Origin: Gorsachius magnificus
Taxonomy: Eukaryota > Chordata > Aves > Pelecaniformes > Ardeidae
Direction of reading: 5' to 3'
Assembly (NCBI GenBank): GCA_034008185.1
Contig: CM067081.1
Coordinates: 103,363,265 to 103,427,264 of the forward strand
Length of the DNA: 64,000 nucleotides
The translations under genes and the position numbers were made by a program. A model generated the notes under the pieces. It made no database searches and was not told where the DNA came from. It saw only the letters and a list, made by a program, of their open reading frames with translations. Below are positions 1 through 13,083 of this stretch, one piece after another (within the stretch, counting starts at the first letter, position 1; each line of letters begins with the position of its first letter).

Positions 1-765
1 TTATGATTTTCCTGATAGTTGTTGAGGATTTCCAGGCTGCAAACCCATGAGGACTCCAGCTCCAGGGCCACGTGCTGTGAATCTAGCCCAGGTTCTTCCC
101 CGTGTCCTGTGCACTGGGCTGGATAACAAATTCACTGAAGCTGCTTATTTTGGACAAAATGTTCCTTATTCAGTGAGTTGGCAACATCAGACTGTTTCCA
201 TTTCGAGCTTGTGCTGTTGAGCTGGAAAGCTCAGTGCAGCTGCACAGGTTGGGAGAGGCCAATGTGACAGGCAGCTCTGAAGATGATGCAGAAGGGAAAA
301 AGAGTGAGTATAAAGAGGGATGGGAGTTCAGGGAAAGTCGCAAATTGAGCTGATGGTCTGACAGAATCCATGTAGTGGTTGACTTGCTACGCTTGTCCCA
401 TGTAGTCTGATGTGATGTTGGAAGAAATACTGAGATTTTTCTGCCGCTAGCACTGTTCTGGTCTATTAATCACCTTCAGGTCTTGGTCTGGAGTGCTCAG
501 GTTTGTCGAAAGAGAAACTGTCCATGCGTATGTAGTCTCCTTTGCTGCCAAAAGCAGGACTCCATGCAGCCTCGGATAGGCATTAGCACTTCTGAGGCAG
601 CATGCTCAAGGGCCTCTGCCTCTAGACTCTCTCGCTGATGACTAAATGAGGGTGAACCACACTGTGAGCAGTTTCCAATAAGGAGCTGCTGTTAATTAGC
701 AACACATTTTTCATATGACGTGACCACAGAGTAGCTTCAGAAAGTCTGAGACTCCTTAGACTTAC
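1..765. other. Non-coding flank next to candidate exon
   Basis: No recognisable repeat or convincing coding frame is seen. If the frame ending at 766 on the minus strand is a real exon, this stretch is the start of its downstream intron. The intron would open with GTAAGT, read on the minus strand from 765. I searched by eye for a second in-frame minus-strand exon with good splice sites and did not find one. Confidence 0.4.
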
Positions 766-951
766 CCAGGAAGCGGATCAGGGCTGTAATGGTAACTAGG
801 TTCATAACCGAAGGCAGGTTTTTATTTTTAAACTCATTGCAAGTTCTTTCAAAAGTTTCTGGAGAAGAAATAAGCCCATCTATTGGATCATCCAGAGCAG
901 GTGGGGCCTTCACAGCCTTCTTTGCAACATTTCTAAGTATTGGAGCATTGA
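766..951 (-). CDS. Candidate internal coding exon, unknown protein
   Basis: The minus strand has an open frame from about 976 down to 737. It meets an excellent donor, CCTGG|GTAAGT, after base 766. The translated part is rich in charged and aliphatic residues and contains the segments ILRNVAKKAVKAPPALDDP and LPSVMNLVTITALIRFL. That composition is more protein-like than most chance frames in this window. The 5' boundary is uncertain. CTTTACAG ending at 952 would give a 186-nt exon, but its polypyrimidine tract is weak. An in-frame TGA at 977-979 limits any extension. An ATG at 965-967 could instead make this a first coding exon, with an indifferent Kozak context. I do not recognise the family. 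The opposite strand is also open here, which weakens the case. Downstream coding exons would be outside the window. Confidence 0.38.
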
Positions 952-979
952 CTGTAAAGCTCTCCATTGATGGTCTTCA

Positions 980-3900
980 CTGGCTAGAGGTTACAAATGC
1001 ATCCTTAGGAGCTGCTTTTCATTAAATAGCTTGCCTTGTAGCAGATATCCATTCATAGAGCATCAAAAAGGATGAAAAATGCTGTGGGTTATTGTCCCTG
1101 AATACCCTTCATTTATAGGACATTTGAGTCATTTTTGCAGTGGCAAGAGCAACGGTGAGTCTAGCATGAATGTCAGAAGCAAAGCACACATTGCAAATGT
1201 GAAAGCCGACAGCTTCTTTGCCAAAAAGCTTTCGCAAAATTTTGTTGACATCACAAAATTTTATACATACATGTCGACATCTATATAGGAGTGTGTGCAT
1301 GCGTGTGCGCATATGCGTCTCTATTGCTGCAATCCTATGCCTAATAAATCACTATGGCCCTATAAACCCCCAATTACTAATGTGTTTAAAATAAAATATG
1401 AACCTATATTTATAACGATGTGTAATATTTTATATAACACTCAAGAACAGATGTCCAGGGAGCAGCAAAATTTTAATTAAGGTTTTTCATTGCTTTTCCT
1501 AAGAAGTCAAATCAAAGTCCTACTGAAAGACAGGAGTGAGACATTAAAAAAAAACCCAACCCACACAGTGACAAATGTTTACATGTATTTTATAACTCAC
1601 TCTGTAAAGGACATCTGTGGTTCATCTAGTGTAAAAAAGCCAAGACTATCTGGTATGAGGCTTTTTTCTATGTATGCTTCTGTAATGATCATGCCATGAG
1701 TAGCGTGAAAGAAACCTTCATCGTCCTGAGTTTCTCTTAGCATTTGTCACATCGTTTATCAGCACTTTATAAAAGAGGTGTTTTAGAGCAGAGAAAGCTA
1801 CCTCAGACAGCACCAGCAAGCTGTGTGCTGCTGAAGCCACCAGCGCTGGTCTAGAAACCCAGCGTCCCAGGGTAAACCAGCTGCTTAGAAAGGCAAGGCC
1901 ATGCTCCAGGCAGAGGAGCAACAAGTGCCTATAAAGACAGGTCCAAAAGAGCTTTAAAGTAGCAAGCATGGGTGGTGGTGAGAGCGTGGCCATGACACCA
2001 CGGAGAGCAGCAAGGCTTGGGCAGCCGGGCAATTGTCCGGTTCTATAGGCGGGATTTGCAGTGATGCCATTTCTACACTCTAGTGGAAGCTGGGATAGTT
2101 GGTTTAAAGTGGACTAGAAAAACTATGGACATAACTGCAGAAATGTGTTTGACCTCTGGGTTTTTTTTTTTTACGTGTTTCTCGGCAGCTATTATCTCCA
2201 CTGGTTGAGGACCTCACAAGTTTTATTGAATTTAAAGCCATCTTTGGAAACAAGAAAGTCTCATACCTGGTTTGCAAAGAGGTACCCAAAGCAAAAAAGA
2301 TTCAGGTAGTTGCCTGACATCCCAGAGGATGTCCTTGAGCGCACCGGACACGGGCTAATGCCTTCACCACAGTGCCAGCCTCTTGCCCACCTTGCAGAGG
2401 TGGGAGACAGTGGGCTCCTCCTGCATGTGAAAAGGGGGATTTTCCTGAGTTTAAAGGAATTACTGAGCTGCTTTTAGAGGCTGGAATCACGGTGTTTCCC
2501 AGAGATCAAACCTCCCCAGCACACGGTGCTGGAGGCCATGCTTGGGGTTCTTTCTGCATATTAGGACAACTCCCCTGCCACTCTTGCTTGAAAATATGTG
2601 ATGGGTAGGTCATCTCCAGACCCTTTGCACCTTCTCCCTCAGCCCTCCCTGCGAGTCTGGGAGCTCTCCTGGTTTCATGTGGCTGGAGAAGCCCTGTGGG
2701 ACTGACACTGGAGACAGGATGCAGCAAGAGGCGAACAACCAGGCTGTTTCGGCGTGCCTTTTCCTTGGATATTGAACCAGCTCCAGACTGCCTCTCAGCC
2801 AGGCTCCCCAGGAGAGCCATTAGCCTGCTGAGGACGGAGGGGTATAGCACAGGAATCATTTGTTTGCCGTCCTCCTAGCATGACGGCTGCTGCGTGCTAT
2901 CAGGAAACCGTGTGCAAGGTGACGTAAGCTCCTTCCCATGCAGGATCTGTTTCTTCGCAGCCTGTCTCCTCTGGGGCTGGACAGCCACCGAGGTGGGTCA
3001 GACGCCGCTGAGCTGGGCTGGCTCTGCAACTTCTCAGCCTTGACGGAAATGCATGTAGTAGATAACCTACCAGGCATCCCCATCTAATCTGCCCCCAGTG
3101 GAAAAAAAGATAATATTTTTCACTCTGCTGCCTTCACTTGAAGGCTTTTTAAATGTAAACATTGATTTCGCTTGGCTAATGTCAGGGGCCTAATTAGAGC
3201 CTATTTCTGAACAGGTTTAGAATTGCTGGTCATTCTGGGCTACTCAAAGCAGCACCATGTTAAAATATTCTGCTTGATTCATTTCATTCAGTATCTCGAA
3301 GGAAACTTCACTGAAAAAAATGTTGTGAAATCTGTAGTAAGATATTCGCTCTTGATTCTAATTACTCTCCATGGTTATATTTAAGCATTATTAACTATGA
3401 TTAAGTGCGCGATCAGTAGACAGACCTGTTTTTATACATTGCAGTTAATATTCAGAGAAGGCTGCTGTGATGCGTACCTCGCAACGTGAGTAATGGGATG
3501 GAAATCAATTAACAGGTGAAAAAACACGCTGCTACATGAAACACTATCTGAAAAGGGCACTCAGTTCTTCCTCGGGATCTTACTCATTAAACAACAAAAG
3601 GAAACCCACACAGATGAAGGCTGAACCATTCATTTGGAAGTTTTTAATTTCTTCCCTAAGGGAAGCTAAAGAATATTTTTAAAGTAGGTACTATCTACAG
3701 TGTTATAAATCCCTCTTTTTTGGCCTAAAACATTTGTTTCTATAGCCCGTCCTATATGCTAAATGCTCTGCTGATAGGCACTTACTAATGCGAGGGAAGT
3801 TAACCTCACAGAACTTGTCCGGTACGGGGAAGGTTGTTACTCCCATTTCACAGGTAGGAATCCTGTTGGACAAAGAAGTTGAAGACTTCGCTTGGGGTCG

Positions 3901-6239
3901 TGCTGGAAATCTATAGTGCAGGTGGGAGCAGAGCACTGGTTCCCAAAGCAGAGATCCCATAGGAAGTTTAAAGTGCAAACTACCCAGTTCAGAAGCATGA
4001 GCCAGGAAAACACGGACAGATCTGCTAAGGTGCCTGAGGCGCCGTAGGATTATGAAGATGTGCTGTGGGACCTACTCTTCAAGGCTTTGGCTGCCTCTGG
4101 CCTGTCGCAAGGTCCCTGAAAACCAGCAAACTGCCACCTTTAAGCACACCACAGTGCCCTAAGGATACGGACAGCATCCACGTCCAGCACAACCTGTGCT
4201 GCAGCTGCACTTTCCAGGGCTGCTGCAGCTCAGCACCTCCCTTGTGGGGCTCAGAGAGGGCATCCGAGGTGCGGCCCTTCTCAGGGAGATGAGAAAATAA
4301 GGACCCAGAGAGTAAAGGAAACAGGACTGGAGCCAAGGTTTTGAATGTAGAGATCATCATCTGCATAAATCAGGGCAAAGCACTCTTTTCTGCAAACTAT
4401 TGTTTTTAAGCGGGACCTAAAGTCTTTCTTTTTTGTTTTTCCTTTTTTAACTTCTGCAGTGATTACGCCTGTTCTATGAAATAGGCTGCTTGAGGTAATG
4501 GGCAACTTCCAGACTTGCGCACAACCGGCTTCCTTTCCAAACTCCCCTCCACTACTTTTCCTCCTTCCTCACCTGGCAAGTTAAGTTTCTGAGACAAGAG
4601 TGCATCTACCTCATCACACTGCCAACCCAGCCTTTTTCTTAACGACTAACAAGTTGGCAAACACCTCTGGACATGCTGTAGGTGCCGTCCCTTCCAGACC
4701 ACCTTCCTCTTTTCATAATTTCCTTACTGCTCCTTCTTGTCTTTAGTACGCGTTCTGCTCTGAGAGTTGCAGTTGTTCCCAGTTGGTGCTGTTTGTGTAC
4801 CTGGGAATCAGCTCTACGGCACGTTTGCAACCCATCTGTCACTTCCAAGATGTGTGCAATACGCTGTGCACGTGTTGTAGTCAATTTGAACGTGAACTAT
4901 GGCAGTTTGTCTGGATTTCCCAGACATTCGGCATCTTGGCAGGTTATCTGTGAAAATGATTGTCTTTCAGGCAGAGTTATTAGATCTGACAATGTACCAA
5001 AAATGAGTGACATCAGACATCATGAGGACTGTGAGAGACACAGTAACACCACGTCCATGGTGACCAGATGTGTCTGCAGGGAATGTGCATGGCCTTGCCT
5101 GGTTAGCACCTCAGGCTTTAAAAAAATCGTTGGTGCTGACGCGTTTGATGTTTGTAGAGGCAGAGGCTTATAATTTCTCTGGCAGAAACAGGCCACGTTC
5201 ATTCAGTGGGAAAAAAAGCAGCATTTTCCCATGCCTAGAAATGCGAATGCTTGAAGAAAAGTGCATTCAACCGAACCTGCACACAAGCCAGCATCCATCC
5301 ACTGCCATCCTGAGGGGGGAATGCTAGACAATCTATGGCAAAATCCCCGCTTCCCCACTCGGATGCTCTGTGCACTCATTTCTGCGTCTTTTCCTCTGTG
5401 CCTTGCTGCTAGTTCCCCTCCCCGTGCAAGCAATGACTCCAAGACATACGTTTGTATTTGCATGGCTATGACTTTTCAAGTGCATGACACTTAACAAAGC
5501 AAAAAAAAAAATAATAAAGAAAAAATTGTCAGCAGATGGTCTAATGGGACAAAGCTGAATCTGAGGATTAACCAGACCATAATAAAAGCTGTCATTACAG
5601 GTTGTCATCGTTGGCGAGTTATTTATTAGCTCTAAACAAACAGTGTTCCCTTCAGATACCAAATGTCCAATGTTTTAATATGTAGAAATCGAGTCTTCCT
5701 CTTCCAGCTGCTCCCATTTCGTCCTGCCAGCTGTACTGTCTCATCTTCTAAGAACTGCCAAAGACCCTAACATTAACATACCTTATTATGCACATTATTT
5801 TGCCAAAAGAGGCCAGATGAGGCCAAATCATTCTGATAATAAGCCCGGCTGTCATTAAACACTATTATGCATGCTACTGTTGATCCTAAAACCTTTGTGG
5901 AATATTAATGAGGGCATCCTTGGCATTTGCTGCATGTACTCTGGAGTAAATGAATTTGGCACTGACTGGGTCTGTCCACAGGCCGAAGGGATCTGTTACT
6001 ACCTTGGGCACTCCTGTAACTCAGGAAAAAAATACGGGGTGGCTGGTATGCAAAAGATTTCCAGTTCTGGGAAGATTTCTTTCTCCTTTAAAACCCATGC
6101 AAATAAAGGAATAATGGTTTGGGCGTTTGATTTGGATCCTTAGCAGTAAAGAAAGGGAGGACAAAGGAGGGAATTGCCTGGGGATGATCCAAATGTTTTA
6201 TCTCTCTTTTGAAAACCTTTTTTAAGGTCAATTTGAAAT
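980..6239. other. Unique non-coding sequence, AT-rich blocks
   Basis: No repeat family is recognised. The stretch holds an alternating purine/pyrimidine run at 1291-1318, an oligo-A/oligo-C junction at 1546-1565 and a poly-T run near 2160-2172. It also holds AT-rich segments, 3100-3480 and 5740-5900, with many TAAT cores, which resemble conserved non-coding elements in texture. A 163-codon frame at 4682-5173 has no recognisable domain and no good splice context, and I treat it as chance. Confidence 0.5.
1291..1318. repeat. Alternating purine-pyrimidine tract (Z-DNA prone)
   Basis: Twenty-eight consecutive bases alternate strictly between purine and pyrimidine, as a mix of GT, GC and AT steps. 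Such tracts can adopt left-handed DNA under negative supercoiling. No gene or promoter evidence lies next to it. Confidence 0.6.
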
Positions 6240-6293
6240 GAAAATGTCATTGTGAAATGAGAAGCTGAAAATGCCATTGTGAAAATAGAAGCT
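6240..6293. repeat. 27-bp tandem duplication, two copies
   Basis: Copy one is 6240-6266 and copy two is 6267-6293. Each runs GAAAATG(T/C)CATTGTGAAA and ends in AGAAGCT, with only a few mismatches, so the duplication is fairly recent or conserved. The period of 27 is a multiple of three, but no coding frame is associated with it. Confidence 0.8.
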
Positions 6294-9200
6294 GAAACAT
6301 TTTAAATTCTCTGAATGCTTTTTTTCCCCCCTTTTTTTTCTAACTGAGACAATGCATAATAGTTTGACCTCACATTGTGAATAGCTTTGGTTAACCTAGA
6401 ACTACATTTTTTCTGTGATTTTATTGCTTGGAAAAAAAGAGTCACCTGCTCTAAGTGTTCTAGCTTTTGGGGGAGAGTACTTGACATTTATCTCAATGTT
6501 TTAAAGTTCCTTTGACCCAAGGTTTCAGCTATTATTGGAATCTTTTTATTTGTTTTCTTAAGTTATTTATACATAAATATTCAATTGTTTTTCCTTTTCC
6601 TGTCCATTTTCTCCAAGGCTTTTGACAGTTTTTATATAGCATGATTTCAACACAGCAGTAACACAGAAAAAAGGTAAGAAAAAGTGCCATAAGCTCTCTA
6701 TTGTAATGTGACCATAAATTCAAGCCTTATATCTGTTACAGGTGGCCCCTTCTCAGATATCTAAAGGTTAAAGCCTCACTTGCTGTGATTAACTAGTCAG
6801 GATCTCAGCCAGCTGCACACCCTTTACCAGGGACCAGCAAAAACAGAGGCAGAAAGTTATTGCGGTCATTTTTTTTACTGTGCCACGGAGAGGGAATGAA
6901 AAAGAACACCCAAAAGGGAAATTTTTTCGACTCATAACATCTGTCTGGGAAGAGATTACACGTCTGTTGGAAAGACAGTTTCTGCCCCTGGAGGTGCAAA
7001 ATGTGATGGTTTTAGGAATGTCGTGTTGATTTTTCTGCTCACAGGAGAAAGTCTAATAAAAAATATGTGGTACAGAAAGGTAGACGGTCCATACACCTGG
7101 GTGCTCTGTCTCCCAGGCATCAGAGGGTTTTGCTCTCACCCTGCAGTGACCTGGGAGCTGCACTGCAGGCGACGGGCTGCCCTTCCAGGCTGCAAGGACG
7201 GCGGGGGCTTTGCAGGGAAGCTCGCTGGGGCACGGTGTGCTGCTGCGCGATGTTCCCGACGTGTCCGTGTGCAGCTGGTCCATGGCTCATTGCTCAGGGT
7301 AGCCTGTGCAATCTGGAAGGCGGAATTCCCCAATAGCACTGGGCAGGGACCTTGAAGGAAAGCATGGGTTGGGAGCAAACGATATGACTTGACAGACTGG
7401 GGTAAATTTCTGTGCCTTCTCTGGTGTACAACCACTTAAAGTTCAGTCCAAATGCCAAGAAAAGAGACCCCGAGCAACGTCCCTATTCCTCTTACCTGCA
7501 CTCTATTTTTTTTTTTTTTTGACAGGACCTCGCTTTGGTGTATTCGGTTCAGATTTCTCAGCCTTCAGTACTTGAGCAGCCAGTACTTTGGAAACTAATT
7601 TAACATATTTTCCCTGACCCTTTTGTCAAGCTGTCACTTTAAGTAATTTGTTTCGGTTCATGTAGAGACTGCCCATCCCAGCAGCTCTGCCTGGGGCTGT
7701 TTCTGGACTCTAATATCTACCTAATGTGCAGGCTCGGGCAAGTCGCATTATCTCTCTGCATTTCATGATCTCCTCTATGTTCAAGGGCACTGTGAATGGG
7801 AGAAAACTCCCAGGGATATTTGGATTGAGCCACAAAGGCGCTTTTCAGGGTCTCAGTGACCCTGCAACTCCCTCTTGCCATGATCCTGGAGTACCAAATG
7901 GCCCTGCAAAACATCTGCTTGCCATTGCTCTGCTCTGGCAATGCTGAGGGTCTTAATCATACTTTACTGCAAGTCTTTCCACATGTGTGTTTATACGCTC
8001 CGTATAAGTGTGGTTATTCATATATTTTTGTAGCAGAAGTTAAACCTAGTGTTTTTCTTTTCTCCTTTAAACCCCTCTGCAGTCTGGTCTCCGTTCAGAG
8101 CTCAGGGCCTGCTTTGACAGAAGGTAGCACTTTTTAATCAAGTTTTTACTGCATTTATTTCACCATTGCTTGCATCACCTGGGAAAGCTGTGATGCCTCC
8201 CTGAAGCACGTGACCGCAGCAGTTGAAGGCGATGGGAGGGTGGAGGGCTGGGGAGGCAGTTTTATGAGCTGAGTGTGTGGGAGGCCCACACTGGTGGGAA
8301 TGAGGAGCTTTCCAAGCACAATACCTATGGGCAGCAACAGGAGAGGGGCAAGTGACCCGCTCTTCCTCCTCCTAGACCCTGGCTATTCCAGGGACATGTG
8401 GCAACCGTGCCCAGCAGGGTGGGTATGGCCTGTGGCCAGGGCAGGCTGCGGAGCCACCCAGGGCACAGCTGACACTGTAACTAATGCCCCCAGTACATCC
8501 CTCCTCAGCAGACCCCCAGGTGTGAAGCTTAGCCCAGCTGAGGCTCATCTGCTTTTTACCTCCTTCGTGGCCTCTTGCTGCCACAGATGGGCTTCTCCAG
8601 TACCCAGAGGAGCTTGGCTGCAGGTGGATGCGTGATAGCTGGACAGCAGTATTGGTGCAGCTCTTGTTCTGGAAGGGCTGTGACCTCCCAGCTGCTCTGT
8701 GGGGCAAGGAGATGTGGTAAACCCTCCGATTTGTGGGAGGTGCTTCAGGATCCAGGGGCTGGGGGTGTATCACAAGGCTGGGGCTGCCAGTGCAGCTAAG
8801 GAGCTGTGACTAGGTCAGCAGTCTGCACTCCTGGCGTTCCCTGCCGTTGTCGCCGTAGGGAGCAGCTTTCACCCAGAGCCTCCAGGGTCATCCTGCTGGT
8901 GTCCTCCTGGGCAGCCCAGAAAATCAGACCTGAGCTGCTGTGGCTCCCCACTCCCTGGATAAGGAGGTGCCTGGGAAGGATGTGACACCACTTTTCACGT
9001 AGTCGTTGTCTGTTCAAGCTTCGAAGCACATCAGTGATGCAGCAGCTCTCTGTGCAGGTGTACCACAAGTACCTGGGTGCACATATTCAGTACGGCTCTC
9101 CCACACATGTGTGCGTTTGCAGACTACCCAAGTGGAGATGATTGCATCTTTCAGAGCAGCAATTTCTTCCCCAGCTGCTGGTGGGCCTGGAAGAAGCTGA

Positions 9201-10417
9201 GAAAACAGCCGGGGAGAAGGCGTCAGGAGAAGGGAAGCAGGAGGCAAGTGCCAGGACTGCAGAGCTAACTCTGGAAGGAACTGTTTTGGAGAAGCTCCTT
9301 TATTAGGGCAGAAGAGTCTGGGCTTGGGAAATGGACCTGAAAGGTCAGATCAGAGAAACACTGGGTGTCCAGGGCAATCACAGCAGCTGGGGTGAGAATG
9401 CTGCTTTCCTAGAGCTTTGTGGGGAGCTCACTCCCAAAAGGCAGGGGCAGAGCACCCATAGGAGAGAGCCCCCATTCCCTTAGAGAAACACTGAAGGCTC
9501 TTTAGGAAAATGATGTGGCAGTATGTTAAGTGCTCTGTGAAAATCCCCTGAAGACCAATGTTTTGTAAGAGTGAGAACAAATCTTAATTTAAAACTGTGA
9601 AAGAAAAGAATGAGTTGTGCTATCTCCTATTCCTTGTCCATTCACTAGTTCATTTTTTAAAAAAAAAGGTTATTTTAATGCATTCTTCTTCATAACATCT
9701 TGGATTGTGATGTAGGTATTGCAGCCATACCCTGAGATGCTTACTTTTATATGCACAAAAAAAAAAGAAGAGGTTTTGCTTCCATAATATGCCAAATTTG
9801 ATGTTTAAGTCTAGAAATTTCATTTTGATCAACAATTTCAGCTGAAAAGGTTGAAAATATAATCTTGTTTCCAATCAGCTATGAAGCTTATAAAAACTTG
9901 GAACTGACTCACCATTTTGGTTGACATTTGAAGTTTTGGTTAAAAAGCATTTTCATGACCATGTTTGGGAAAAAATACATTTTTCAATTATATTTTTTTT
10001 ATATGCCAGTGTGACTGGCAGGTCATTTCTTTCTTTCTCAGTAGTTAATAAAACTGAAAGGTGTAATCAACAATGTAAAAATTGTTATAAAAAGTTGCTT
10101 TCTGCTTCCGTGTTTCTAATAGTGACAACCAACGGATTTACTGAAAACTTTTCAGCTTGCATCCTTTGGATTCCTTGATTTTTGATATATTTTTATGATC
10201 CAGGCCACAAAACAAAGTCACCCAGAAGAAGCTGGAGAATTCCTCTTGACTTGTTTCAAAATTAGCCAGAAAAATCAGATCAGATCAACTCTCGGAGATG
10301 GCAGTGTTGCGCATACACAGACATCAGTATGGTGTAAAGCAGCATTCTTTTTATTAATCCAGTCCTTCTGCTCAAAGAGAAAATTTGGGTGTGAACACTC
10401 TCAGGACCATTTTGCAG
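6294..10417. other. Unique non-coding sequence
   Basis: No repeats or genes are recognised. The stretch has several homopolymer runs (poly-T near 6325-6340 and 7507-7520, poly-A near 9659). A more GC-rich part at 7100-7350 and 8200-9000 has many overlapping chance frames in both strands. None of these frames shows a domain, a repeated codon pattern or paired splice sites. Confidence 0.5.
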
Positions 10418-10467
10418 AAGCTGAGCTGATGGCATTGGAATTGTGCGACAAGCTGGAAAAAATAAAG
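10418..10467 (+). CDS. Weak candidate mini-exon (50 nt)
   Basis: A good acceptor (CCATTTTGCAG ending at 10417) and a good donor (AAATAAAG|GTAAGAA after 10467) bracket 50 nt. The open frame reads ELMALELCDKLEKIK, which has coiled-coil-like composition. Paired consensus sites this close also occur by chance in 64 kb. No neighbouring exon was found on the same strand, so support is thin. Confidence 0.15.
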
Positions 10468-13083
10468 GTAAGAATTTTTCTTCACCTATATAGCTAGCCT
10501 GCAGTCTAAAAAAAAAAATCCTGCCGTAAACCAGGCACCTGCATTTTTTTCAACAGGCAAATGGCTATAGATTATAACATACCTTACCAATGTATAGGAC
10601 ATGTGCTGTTCCCCAGCTCTTGTAAAATCTACACCCCATCTTTCAGAAAAGGATTTGAGAAAAGCCCATGTTAAAATAAACGAAACAACTTCTTGGGTAA
10701 CGTTTTCTGTTGCCAAAAAGAAAGAAACACAGAGCACATGCCTAAAATCAGAGTCAGAAAAAAGAGCCAAAGTATTTTTAGCTTGTCTGGGTTCCCAGCC
10801 TAAGTAAGGGAATGACTTTAATTAAATTTAGCCAAGCCTCAGCCATTCTTTCTGTGGTTGACTTCAGTTGTACATCTCACATCTTTGAACAGCTCTTCTC
10901 AATTGCACACAGGCAGCTTTGTTTATAGCGTAGGGAAGGATCAAATGGTTTCCATTTGGGGGGGAAGGGAGAGTGAAGGAAAGCATTTTCTTCTTAGTGA
11001 TCCTTGCCTACAGAGGAAGCTTTATAGCTTCACAAGAAAGGGTACAATATGCTCAGCGTATGTCAGTCTTCCCTCCCAGTAAGAGAGATTAATCACCTGT
11101 TTTCTCTAGAAGTCTAAATCCTCTCTGTTCATTAGGAATAGGGAGCAGCTTTCTTATTATAATGCATATTAGTAATAATCCCAGCAAGAATAGTAGCATA
11201 TGCAGTTGATGCTTCAGATTGGCCACTGATGGTGGCAGAAGGGATCTTGAGGAAAAGCTGTTTTTTCATGAATAATGTGAAGTACAGTGTTTGCAGTTCC
11301 AGTAATTCAAGGCTCAGGGTAGGAAGCTTGGTTCTTTCTGCACGGGGTCACCCTTCCTCCCCAAGGGTGCTAATGACGTGGCTGGCAGCCCACTGCACAC
11401 TCTGGAAGAGGAACCGTCTCACCTCAGAGAAACAATCTGGCTGAAAACCACACAAAATTAGGGCCCGGAGACAAGCAAGACAGGCAACACATCCTCCAGG
11501 GAAGTGGGCTTTAAAGAACACCTACAGCAAAATACATACGCGTAGACTTCAGTCCACCCCTGTTCAAGAAGGCATTTCAATACAGTGTAATAGCAACAAG
11601 TCATGGGCTTAAGTCCTTGCTAAAAGCCAAGTTTCTGTCAGAAACCCCCCAGAATAAGTGGTTTGCAAATCGGGCTGCAAAGTTAAAGGAAACAGGGCTG
11701 CTTAACCTCAAGAAGGGCTGTGGAGGCCCCACTGTAAATCTGGTATTTGCAATTATTTTTGTGATGAAAACACCCACCAGCCTTAGCTGGGACCTATTTG
11801 TCCTGGGGACACTGCAAACAAGGGGTAGGAAGATGCTCCTTGCTCCAGAGAATTTGCAAGATGAGTGTAAGACAAACCAGTGAAGGACAGATGGAGCCCA
11901 AGGAAACCATAATATTGTGTCAACCAGAAATTATTTGCCGTGGATGGTTTGATTCTTTAGGCAATTTGTTGATTCTAACAAACAGCAAATATTTCGGAAG
12001 GCTACATACATCATTCTGTGAGGGTCAGGAGTTCCTCTAAGCTCATTTCACTGTTTGCTTTGAACCAAATTCTTCTAAAGTTGTGATATAAAGGGGAACG
12101 TAATTCTTCTCTTGCCTGGCAAGAACGGAAAGTATCACTTCTAAAAGGCCAAATGGTTTAAATTGTTTTTGCAATCAGCCTTTCTTGCTGTATGAAGTGA
12201 TCGGTCACGTGGGGGCAAATGTCCCACTTGTGCAGACAGTCGTGCTTGCGCTGAGGCGGAGGAGCACACGTAACCCCGGGTGGGTCAGGCCCCTCAGAGC
12301 ACAGGTTTTTCATTTGTTTTTGTGTGAACAAGAAATAAAAACAAACCCAAACCCACCCTGTGTACTCAATATCACAGTTTGCATCGTGGAGCAGGGCAAG
12401 AAGTGAGGAGTTGAGTGCAAAAGGGAAGTTGTTGCTTTAAACTCAGATTGAACTGAAATAGTTCAACAAATGAAAACTAATAAAGTACCCCAGGAATTAA
12501 AGTATGGAAGGATTTATCTGTGAAGCAAGTCGTTAGAGCAAACTTTAAAGTAAGACCCTTGATTTCTTGCAATTTGTGATTGAAAATGCCTCTTATTATC
12601 TCTAACCCTCTGGTCCCTGGAAGTATAGATGGTTTTCTGGAGAGGGAGCATATTTTACCAACCTTGTTCTATGTCTGCCTGCCCTAAACACCTGTGAACA
12701 GCCACTCTTGGCAAGGTGAGCTAGCAGAGAGCCTGTATGGATGTACAGCTGCCCTGCTGCCCCGTCCCAGAGACATGAGTGTGGTGGGTGTCAGGATAGT
12801 TCTTCTGATCACACTACTTCCATGTATTAGAGGTCTATACACTTGCCCTGATAGCTTTTCTCTTGTTCATTTTATGACCAATTATTCAATGCTCAAGTGT
12901 TGATTAGACTGAAAGCCTTCCTCAGCTCTCAAAGTATTTCACTGTGACAGACAGGAAAAAGAAAGACGGACACCATTGGTCAATGAGATCTTTAGAATCA
13001 AGCTCCTCCTGATACGTTTATAACCATCTGTAGCACATACTGTTCATGTCAGCAACTTTTTATAGTATCTACTAATCATTTTT
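10468..13083. other. Unique non-coding sequence
   Basis: No recognisable repeats, domains or RNA genes. Open frames are short and lack splice context. The stretch ends exactly where the first CR1 tail begins. Confidence 0.5.

Noticed and set aside
4682..5173. 163-codon plus-strand frame with a hydrophobic N-terminus resembling a signal peptide
   Set aside because: After the leucine-rich start the composition is Cys/Arg/His-rich without domain or splice context. It looks like a chance frame.
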